From CAZADH01 sp964483805 (GTDB lineage Bacteria > Muiribacteriota > Ozemobacteria > Ozemobacterales > Ozemobacteraceae), in assembly GCA_964483805.1 (NCBI GenBank), contig CAZADH010000104.1, forward strand, positions 1 through 18,185: a stretch of 18,185 bases of DNA, given 5' to 3'. The translations under genes were made by a program, and so were the position numbers. Positions 7,433-13,955 of the stretch are shown piece after piece. The notes beneath the pieces were generated by a model. It was not told the origin of the DNA, did not search any database, and saw only the letters and a program-made list of their open reading frames with translations. Position 1 is the stretch's first letter, and every line of letters starts with the position of its first letter.

Positions 7433-7522
7433 TCAGTAGATGCCGGTCAGGCAATCGAACCCGATGACGGTGAACTCGGCGCACGTTCTGATCAGCGTGA
7501 TCGCAAACTGGCGAGGCAGGTC
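7433..7522 (-). other. Coding-like in-frame extension beyond the TGA of the metalloprotease gene
   Basis: After the TGA at 7523-7525 the same frame runs 29 more codons to another TGA at 7433-7435, encoding DLPRQFAITLIRT and CAEFTVIGFDCLTGIY. By hand count GC at codon positions 1, 2 and 3 is about 48, 45 and 86 percent, the skew expected of real coding sequence in this genome, and the peptide alternates like beta strands. The stretch probably once belonged to the protein or is reached by readthrough. Confidence 0.45.
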
Positions 7523-10500
7523 TCACGGCCGCGGATCAACCACCCACGCCGTCAGCGGCGTCGACGGATTCGTCACGGTCAGGCGCAATGGAGTGCCCGT
7601 CGAACCGGGCCTCATCCAAAACGCCATGCCGTTGCCCGGCACGTTCAGTGCGCCCACCGCGCCGGTCAGCCACGGCACGCCCGGCAGGCGCACGCTCGCA
7701 TACTGCCCGGTCAGATCGAGGCCCGACAGACCGTAATCGTTGCCGGTCGAGCCGAACCGGTTCAGCATGAGACACAGACCGAAGCGCGCCCGCGTTCGTT
7801 CGAACGGCTCGCCGGTGATCGCCCCGACATTGCTCACGCCGGTGCGCGCCGACTGGACCAGGGCCCGCGTGACCTCGCGCGACGTCGTCTGATAGCGGTT
7901 GTTCTCGGCCAGGAACCGGACGAACAGATACGAGTAGCCGTAGTTCCAGACGTTCTGCCAGTCGGTCAGCGACATCTGGTTCATCCGCCGCAAAGAACCC
8001 TGAACGATCTCGGCGGTGTTGCGCTCACCCTGGATCATGCCGTAGCCGCACACTTCCTCGGAGTATTTTGACAGCCCTTCGTTGAGCCACGTGTCTTCGA
8101 ACACGTTGTTCCCGCCGGCCCGCTGCTTCTGGTAGAAATTGACCATGTGCTGGAACTCGTGGGCCATCGTCCCGAAGCGGTTCAGTTCCGACAATGTCGG
8201 GTTGTACGCATACGCGTCGGCATACCGCATGTAGAACAGCTTGCGTTGGTTGCTCTCGCGCAATTGTGCATCGATTGTATTGCGCCCGAACAGGTCGGCC
8301 GCATAGAACAGGCCCAGAATGTTCGGACTCATCGCATTGGTCAAAAGAATCGTCAACCGCGACTCGCCGTCGGGGCCGGCGGCCGGCTCGTTGCCGAACT
8401 GATCGCGAACCCGCGGCTGGATCTTCTCTTCGAACTCGGCACGGATCCGGGCAATCAGGTTGGCGTCGGGCGAGGTGATCGCGGTGTCGACGTAGAGCAA
8501 CAACAGACTCGTTGCCGCAACGCACTCGGCTTCGATCTTGTTGCTGGGATACGGCGTCGTCGTCGCAATCTGGTTGAACGCCGAAATGTAGAACTGTTGC
8601 TTCGCGCCGACCGTCTGGCCGGCCTTGATGTTGCCATAGACCGCCTGCTGTTTCGCCACCACCGCCGCCTCGACCTCGGGCCGCCACGGTGGCAGATGCC
8701 GCTCGAGTTCGCGAGCGAACGCCTCGTGACACTCGGCGAACTGTGGCGGCACCGGCAGATCGGCACCCACACGCAGCCTTTGGCTGCCCGCCACACCGAC
8801 CGTCGCCGTCGCAACATCGGCCACCAACAACGCCGACATCTGTTGCCCGGTCAGAATACCCGAGACGGTGAAGCTCGCCTGGCCGCCTGCGGGCACCAGC
8901 ACCCCGAAACCCGGCGACCGCAACGATGACGGCAACGGCAACGACGAATCGACGGTGAAGCTCCAGGAATACGGGTTCACCATGAGATTGGTGGCTTGGT
9001 CCCGGGCGGAGGCCGCGACGGTTACCACGTAATAACACCCCGATGCCAGCGGTTGGCTCGGCAGAAAGCGAACGCGGGCGTCGCCGTCCCAGGTGAAGGT
9101 GCCTCTGAGCGGCGGATCGAACTGCAGCGCGTTCTCGACCGAGACGTGGTCCATGGCCTCCGAGAAGGTGACTTCGATCAAGGAATTGCGCGGAACCTTG
9201 ACCGCGCCCACTGCAGGACCCACCGCCAACACGCGGGGTTGCTGGGTATCGAGCGCGACCATCGTCGTGAACGACCACACCGGCGACCGCGTCGTGGCGC
9301 CCGACGGATCGCGGGCCTCGACCTGCCAGTAATACGTGGTGCCCGCCGTGAGCGCCGGCGCCACGGCGAACAGGGGGCGTGTCAGATCGCGGGCGACCAT
9401 ACGGTTCGGCGTGCTCGCGGTATCGAGAAATACATCGTATGTCAAGAGGTCGCCGTTCGGGTCGACGGCACTCCACGAGAGCACGGGCGACACATCGACG
9501 TTGGCGGCGCCGCTGGCCGGTTGCGGCGCACTCGGAATGCCGGGATAGAGGTTCACGTTGCTGCGGGTGGTGAACGAGAACACGGTCGTGGTCGGGTTGA
9601 CCCCGCCCCGATCGTCGCGCGCCACCACTTGCCAGAAGTATTTCGTTGCCGGCTCCAACGCCTGATCCGGAACAAAAACCGCGGCCGCGGAACTCGCAAC
9701 CTTGCGCACCAATGGTGTCGCCGTGCCCAGGTACATTTCATAAGTCAACGCGTCGCCATCCGGATCGGTCGACGACCAGACCATGCGCGGCAACACCTCG
9801 ATGTCGCGCGATCCCGACGACGGATACACGGCAATCGGGTCCTGGGGCGGCAGATTCGGCGGGCGCGCCGTCGAGAACCGCCAGCGGGGCGACGGGCGGG
9901 CGGCACCACGGCGGTCGCGGGCCACCACCTGCCATTCGTACTCGACCCCCTGCCCCAACCCCTCGAGCGGATACCGCGGCAGCCGCGTCGTCGAGGCCAC
10001 GATCAGATCGGCATTGCCGGTAGCCAGCAATACCGTGTATTCAACGCGGTCGTCCGCGTCGGGATCGCCACCGTACCAACTGAGCAACAACGCCGGGGTC
10101 TGCCCCTGCGCCAGATCTTGCGGGGTCGGATTCGACGGCACGTTCGGGGGGTTATTCGGCCCGATGCCGGTGCGGAACTGCCACACTGGACTCTGGGGGT
10201 TGATCGCCCCACTCGGATCGCGGGCAACGACCCGCCAGAAATACAAAATATTCTCGCCCAATCCGCGGGCCGTTGCCACCGGCGTCGTCAACCCCTGTGC
10301 GATCTGCACCAGTTCCTGCCCGGGGAACCCAAGATATACATCGTATGTCAACGCATCACCGTCGGGATCGGACCCCGCCCAGCGCAGCTCGACTTCGGTG
10401 CCCATGTCGGTCGCCCCATCTTCGGGGAACACGATCGTCGGATTCGCGGGCGCGCGGTTGCCCGGAGTGACCGGGTTGCCCCCGCCCATGACCTGCACGG

Positions 10501-11461
10501 TCGAGAGCGCGCGGCCCCAACCCCCACGCGGATCGCGCGCAATCACGGCAATGGTGTAGGTTCCCGGCACCGGCGGTGCGGTGTAGATGTTGGTCGGCCC
10601 CGTGGTTTGCGCAAATGAACCGGCCTGCGCCCACCACTCGAAGGTGATGTTGTCCCCTTCCGGGTCTTGGGCATTGGCGACGAACCCGCCCGTCTGGTAG
10701 GTCAGCAACGAGGCAAACTCGGCCTGCACCTCGACCAGCGGCGACTGGTTGCTGTCGACTGCAGTTTTCGGAGTGAGAAAGAGTTGCAGCGAATGGGCCC
10801 GCCGGGCATCGAAGCTGACCACGACATCGCGGTCGCGGTAGCCCACGGCAGCCAGGTGAATCGGCCACGCCCCTGCCGGAACCGGCCCGAGCGTCACCGA
10901 CCCGGTCGAACCGGTCAGCGTCTTGTGGCCCCACAGATAACAGTCGGCGAGCGGCACCCCGACGCCGGTGGCCCCATCGAGCAAAACCAATTCGATGAGC
11001 CGCGGCGCCGGCACCAATTGCATGTCAGCAGCAAGTGGCGTGACCTGCCCCGCAACAGCAATACTGAATACATCGGAGCGTTGTTTGTGCGAACGCCCGT
11101 TGACCAGGGTCTCGGCGATGACCCGATGCGACCCGAGCGGCACGTTCTGAATCACGAACGATCCGTCGGCGGCGGTGACCGCGGCCAGGTCGGGGCGACT
11201 CTCGATGAACACCGACACCCCACCCAGGCCCGCGCCACGGACCGCAGCACCGCCGGGCGCCACGAACAGGGCGGCATCCCGCATCGACGTCACGCCGGCA
11301 ATCGGCGCCTGCACGCGGCCCGTCACCGCCCCAACCGCCGTGATCGGCGGGGGCACCGTCCAGTCGTCGACACCGGCCCCGTTGCTGCCGCACCCCAAAG
11401 ACAGAGCGAGCAGGGGCACGACAATCAGTGCCAGGATGGCCCGCCAATGCCGGTTGATCAA
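7523..11461 (-). CDS. Giant multidomain lipoprotein with Fn3 repeats and a HEFQH zinc metallopeptidase domain (M30/hyicolysin-like)
   Basis: A predicted surface lipoprotein of 1,312 residues. The start chosen is TTG at 11461, with GAGAG just upstream; it yields a clean signal peptide (WRAILALIVVPLLALSLGC) with lipobox LSLGC and Cys24. The frame is open further upstream, but that part is not signal-like. Modules in order: a carboxypeptidase-regulatory-like domain (about 44-140), a second similar beta domain (about 154-230), an Ig-like domain (about 240-324), four Fn3-type repeats (about 337-734) with recurring DPDGDALTYDVYLG-like motifs, a Big_5-like domain (about 740-839), then a metallopeptidase region. 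That contains HEFQH (1101-1105) and the downstream WLNEGLSKY (Glu1128, likely third zinc ligand), as in gluzincins of the M30 type. It probably degrades or binds extracellular protein. The TGA stop is followed by in-frame coding-like sequence. The downstream neighbour Uma2 is convergent. Confidence 0.88.
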   Translation of the reverse strand: MINRHWRAILALIVVPLLALSLGCGSNGAGVDDWTVPPPITAVGAVTGRVQAPIAGVTSMRDAALFVAPGGAAVRGAGLGGVSVFIESRPDLAAVTAADGSFVIQNVPLGSHRVIAETLVNGRSHKQRSDVFSIAVAGQVTPLAADMQLVPAPRLIELVLLDGATGVGVPLADCYLWGHKTLTGSTGSVTLGPVPAGAWPIHLAAVGYRDRDVVVSFDARRAHSLQLFLTPKTAVDSNQSPLVEVQAEFASLLTYQTGGFVANAQDPEGDNITFEWWAQAGSFAQTTGPTNIYTAPPVPGTYTIAVIARDPRGGWGRALSTVQVMGGGNPVTPGNRAPANPTIVFPEDGATDMGTEVELRWAGSDPDGDALTYDVYLGFPGQELVQIAQGLTTPVATARGLGENILYFWRVVARDPSGAINPQSPVWQFRTGIGPNNPPNVPSNPTPQDLAQGQTPALLLSWYGGDPDADDRVEYTVLLATGNADLIVASTTRLPRYPLEGLGQGVEYEWQVVARDRRGAARPSPRWRFSTARPPNLPPQDPIAVYPSSGSRDIEVLPRMVWSSTDPDGDALTYEMYLGTATPLVRKVASSAAAVFVPDQALEPATKYFWQVVARDDRGGVNPTTTVFSFTTRSNVNLYPGIPSAPQPASGAANVDVSPVLSWSAVDPNGDLLTYDVFLDTASTPNRMVARDLTRPLFAVAPALTAGTTYYWQVEARDPSGATTRSPVWSFTTMVALDTQQPRVLAVGPAVGAVKVPRNSLIEVTFSEAMDHVSVENALQFDPPLRGTFTWDGDARVRFLPSQPLASGCYYVVTVAASARDQATNLMVNPYSWSFTVDSSLPLPSSLRSPGFGVLVPAGGQASFTVSGILTGQQMSALLVADVATATVGVAGSQRLRVGADLPVPPQFAECHEAFARELERHLPPWRPEVEAAVVAKQQAVYGNIKAGQTVGAKQQFYISAFNQIATTTPYPSNKIEAECVAATSLLLLYVDTAITSPDANLIARIRAEFEEKIQPRVRDQFGNEPAAGPDGESRLTILLTNAMSPNILGLFYAADLFGRNTIDAQLRESNQRKLFYMRYADAYAYNPTLSELNRFGTMAHEFQHMVNFYQKQRAGGNNVFEDTWLNEGLSKYSEEVCGYGMIQGERNTAEIVQGSLRRMNQMSLTDWQNVWNYGYSYLFVRFLAENNRYQTTSREVTRALVQSARTGVSNVGAITGEPFERTRARFGLCLMLNRFGSTGNDYGLSGLDLTGQYASVRLPGVPWLTGAVGALNVPGNGMAFWMRPGSTGTPLRLTVTNPSTPLTAWVVDPRP

Positions 11462-11531
11462 GGACTCTCGCCGTCTTTCCCGTCGGTGCGTGCCCCACGC
11501 GCCGGCGCATCGCTGCTCGAAGTGCTGCCCG

Positions 11532-11561
11532 ATTCTGCCACAGAGGCGTGCCCCGTGACAA
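11532..11561 (-). promoter_or_regulatory. Possible sigma70 promoter of the metalloprotease lipoprotein gene
   Basis: On the minus strand TTGTCA (11561-11556) and CAGAAT (11537-11532) are 18 nt apart, giving a leader of roughly 60 nt before the TTG start at 11461. The spacing and -35 match are fair and the -10 is weaker. It is the best candidate in the gap but unproven. Confidence 0.35.
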
Positions 11562-11645
11562 CAGGGCACCGAAGAAATCCCGCGCAAGAAGTGTCCTGAG
11601 TTAACGCAAGGAATCGGACCCGCCCGCCACGGATGGCGTAGTGGG

Positions 11646-11698
11646 CGTTTGCCGCCATGGAGGGCGGCCCGAAACGTCAGTTTCGGGCGGTGCAAACG
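11646..11698. repeat. Compact nested inverted repeat that can fold as a three-way junction
   Basis: An outer 7-bp stem, CGTTTGC (11646-11652) with GCAAACG (11692-11698), encloses two adjacent hairpins. One is CGCC/GGCG with loop ATGGAG (11653-11666). The other is a perfect 9-bp stem, GCCCGAAAC/GTTTCGGGC, with loop GTCA (11667-11688). Only GGT (11689-11691) is unpaired at the junction. The fold is equally possible on either strand, as RNA or as a DNA cruciform. There is no T-tract, so it is not a normal terminator. No second full copy is visible in this window. Confidence 0.6.
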
Positions 11699-11779
11699 AC
11701 CCGGCCCATCCAGGATGGAGACAGACGGAACTCAGGCGCCATCTGGCATAATGCGGCGCACATGGTGCATCAGGCGCAC

Positions 11780-11827
11780 AAAAAAGGGACGTATGACCGA
11801 CTGTCGGGCAGTCAAGCCACACGTCCC
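11780..11827 (-). terminator. Rho-independent terminator of the pseudopilin operon
   Basis: On the minus strand GGGACGTGTGG pairs with TCATACGTCCC (11 bp with wobbles), stacked on GACTG/CAGTC around a CCCGA loop, and is followed by six T residues (11785-11780). It lies about 43 nt after the stop of the last operon gene, the right place and orientation to end the operon. Confidence 0.85.
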
Positions 11828-11869
11828 CGAAATGCAGTAAATCGTGCGTCCCTTAATGGATCGTGACTA

Positions 11870-13387
11870 CTAGTTCTTCAGGTAGTTGCCGCTCTGCAGC
11901 ACGCGATTGATCATCGCCACGTTGTTTTCTGAGTTCTCGCGATTGATCGACAACGCCATCTTGCTTTCGCCAATCGACTGAATCTGTTTGGCCGCATTGT
12001 AGGCCTTCACTTCCTGTGTCTCGTCACCGTAACTTCCCATCCAGGTCAGGTTGGCATTGTCGTAAATCGCCGACACCCGCTGATTCTCGGCATCCTTCTG
12101 CGCGATCATCGCCTCGGCCTGCCGCTGGTCCGTCACCGAAGAGCGGATCTCCTGTTTCCAGGCATCGCCCGACATCTGCTCGCGCATCGTCTTGGGCGGA
12201 CCATCTTTGTAATACTTCTGCTTGTCGCTCTCGCTCATTTTGTCGTAGGCGCCACGAATCTGTCGATCCATCATCTTGAGCTCGTACGCCTTGCGATACA
12301 ACTCGCGCTCGGAGGCCTGATCTTTGTTGGCCCCGGTTGGCTCGCGACTCAGCGAGGTCTCAGACTTACCGAACGTCCGCTGGAAGAACTCGCTGTCTTT
12401 CTTGTTGACGAACCCATTCACGGTGTTCTCATTGGTCGAGTCCTTCTCGCCGAGAATCGCACGAATGTCGGCGGCCTTTTCGGCCCCTTTCAAACGGTCG
12501 CGCAGATCATCGACCTGGCCACAGGCCGGATCGTTGAAACCGAGGCGCCAGACCGACCAACCGTCGTCGACCTTGCCCAGGTCGTTGTTGACCTTGGTCA
12601 GACTGTCGAGTGTCTGGCGCAACGACTCGTTTTGCTGCGACTTGAGCGCGTCGAGCTGGTCTTTGTTGAGCGCACGCAACTGGTCTTCGGTGAACGCCCC
12701 GTCTTTGAACTCGACCGCATTGTCGTTGACCTTGAGCACGTCGGCCTTGCTCATGGCGGCCAGTTGCTGATTGTCGGTGTAGTTTTTGTTGACCGCTTTG
12801 TAATACTCATCGCGCATGACCACCGAGGTGCGCTCGATGTGAATCTCTTCGGTGACCATACCCGGCACCTCTTTGGTGCCGGTCATGATGATGTCGAGAT
12901 GCGTGTCGCGCGCCAGTTCGTCGGTCACCGGAGCCCCACCGCCGCCCGCCGCCGCCTGGCCGCCCCGGGCCATCTCGACGGCCACGATGTTGTCGGCCAG
13001 CAGCTTCGACACGGTCAGGCCGCTCATCTGCCCGTCGCGGAACAGCAACGGTTTCTGGAAGCGGTATTTGACGTGGTAGAACTGCTGACTGGCGAACTTG
13101 TCGTCGGCCTTTTTGTCTTCGAACCGATCGAACTCGAGGGTCCAGTTGTTGGGATTGCCGCCGGCCGGCGGCACCAACGTGCCGGCCTTCACCGATTTGA
13201 GATCGGTCGCCAGGACGTCGAGCGTCTGCCGGATCTGCTTTTGCAAGACCTGGCGCGTCGTCGAGCGGCTCATGTCGCGGCGGATGTGTGTCCATACACC
13301 GTATGCCGCACCCATGACCAGTGATCCGATGATCACCGCAATCAACACCTCGACCAGGGTCATCGCCCGCGTCACTCGCTGCCACAT
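11870..13387 (-). CDS. GspJ/PilW-like minor pseudopilin with a long charged C-terminal extension
   Basis: A 505-aa protein, start ATG 13387 with GGGAGG a few nt upstream. The N-terminus is a class III prepilin signal: basic leader MWQRVTRA, then MTLVEVLIAVIIGSLVMGAA with Glu at mature position 5. Cleavage would follow Ala8 rather than the usual Gly. Residues up to about 190 have the pattern of GspJ/PilW minor pseudopilins (helical spine, then LDVLATDLKSV and a beta region ending at IHIERTSVVM). About 300 further residues are hydrophilic, rich in Lys, Asp, Gln and Asn and mostly helical (for example QLRALNKDQLDALKSQQNE), far beyond the usual size of about 200. It is the last gene of the pseudopilin operon, 59 nt after the GspI-like gene, and ends in tandem TAG TAG stops before a terminator. 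It probably joins a pseudopilus tip complex; the extension's role is unknown. Confidence 0.85.
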   Translation of the reverse strand: MWQRVTRAMTLVEVLIAVIIGSLVMGAAYGVWTHIRRDMSRSTTRQVLQKQIRQTLDVLATDLKSVKAGTLVPPAGGNPNNWTLEFDRFEDKKADDKFASQQFYHVKYRFQKPLLFRDGQMSGLTVSKLLADNIVAVEMARGGQAAAGGGGAPVTDELARDTHLDIIMTGTKEVPGMVTEEIHIERTSVVMRDEYYKAVNKNYTDNQQLAAMSKADVLKVNDNAVEFKDGAFTEDQLRALNKDQLDALKSQQNESLRQTLDSLTKVNNDLGKVDDGWSVWRLGFNDPACGQVDDLRDRLKGAEKAADIRAILGEKDSTNENTVNGFVNKKDSEFFQRTFGKSETSLSREPTGANKDQASERELYRKAYELKMMDRQIRGAYDKMSESDKQKYYKDGPPKTMREQMSGDAWKQEIRSSVTDQRQAEAMIAQKDAENQRVSAIYDNANLTWMGSYGDETQEVKAYNAAKQIQSIGESKMALSINRENSENNVAMINRVLQSGNYLKN

Positions 13388-13446
13388 AATTGTGCCTCCC
13401 GCCTGCCCACGATTGGCAGAGCGGACGTTTGCCGCCCGCCTTGCCG

Positions 13447-13953
13447 TCACGGCATCGCCTCCGGATTGAACAGACAATTGCCCGCCCGCACCTTGCGCGG
13501 CTCCTGCAATTTTCCCGTATCCGCGCCGCGCTCCTGCCACCGCACCTCGACCTCGAACCACAATTCGGTCACCTGACCCACGTCATTCTTCATGCCCTGC
13601 AAAGTCGCCGTATGCTCGAAAAATTTGAGGTTCTTGTCGTTCTTGAACTCGTCGATGTTCTTCATCGTCTTCTCGTAAAACGCTTCGGGAATGGGCAGCG
13701 GCGCGCCCTGATCGAGCGTCGGGCACTCCCGCTGATAGATGGAAAACGGCACATGTTTTGCCTCTTCGATCAGTTCCTGCGCCAGACGGGTCGCCTTCGA
13801 GGTCGTCGTCGTCTTGACCGTCGATACCCCGCCGAAACTGACCACCCGCAGCACCGGCAAGAACGCCATGGCCAGGATGACCGCGGCAATCAGGATCTCG
13901 ATCAGGGTCACACCCCGACGGACACGACTTCGTATTGACGTTGTGAATACCAT
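13447..13953 (-). CDS. GspI/PilV-like minor pseudopilin
   Basis: A 168-aa prepilin-like protein, ATG at 13953, two nucleotides after the stop of the preceding gene. The basic leader (SIRSRVRRG) is followed by VTLIEILIAAVILAMAFLPV, with cleavage expected after Gly14 and Glu at mature position 5; Val at +1 is less common than Phe or Met. The short globular part (ATRLAQELIEEAKHVPF and a C-terminal LWFEVEVRWQ strand) fits GspI/PilV minor pseudopilins, which in type II secretion systems and type IV pili form the tip complex with GspJ- and GspK-like subunits. Both partners flank it here. Maturation would need a prepilin peptidase, and assembly would need the ATPase and platform proteins; none is encoded in this window. 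Confidence 0.87.
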   Translation of the reverse strand: MVFTTSIRSRVRRGVTLIEILIAAVILAMAFLPVLRVVSFGGVSTVKTTTTSKATRLAQELIEEAKHVPFSIYQRECPTLDQGAPLPIPEAFYEKTMKNIDEFKNDKNLKFFEHTATLQGMKNDVGQVTELWFEVEVRWQERGADTGKLQEPRKVRAGNCLFNPEAMP

Positions 13954-13955
13954 GA

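Larger units (their letters stand above)
11462..11869. other. Gene-free stretch between the pseudopilin operon and the metalloprotease gene
   Basis: The 408 nt hold the operon terminator (11780-11827), the three-way-junction-like inverted repeat (11646-11698) and a possible promoter for the metalloprotease (11532-11561). The metalloprotease frame stays open to 11695, but this part has no signal-peptide or protein-like character. I see no RNA gene or small protein that I would support. Confidence 0.6.

Noticed and set aside
5384..7525. TGA used as a sense codon throughout the genome
   Set aside because: recG, the small operon genes and three of the four pseudopilin operon genes end normally at TGA, several in start/stop overlaps, so TGA is a real stop here.
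9418..10355. Recurring ATACATCGTATGTCAA-like strings
   Set aside because: They are the codons for the repeated LTYDVYL motif of successive Fn3 domains on the minus strand, not regulatory sites.
8996..10618. Long plus-strand open frame (540 codons) opposite the metalloprotease gene
   Set aside because: It is Arg/His/Gly-rich, without domains, and lies wholly antisense to strongly recognisable Fn3 and Big_5-like modules; typical shadow in GC-rich DNA.
11646..11698. Integron attC site
   Set aside because: The arms do not fit the GTTRRRY / RYYYAAC core sites, and there is no integrase or cassette array.
13426..13436. Second copy of the 11-mer CGTTTGCCGCC found at 11646-11656
   Set aside because: The rest of the three-way-junction element is absent; in GC-rich DNA one shared 11-mer is not enough to call a repeat family.
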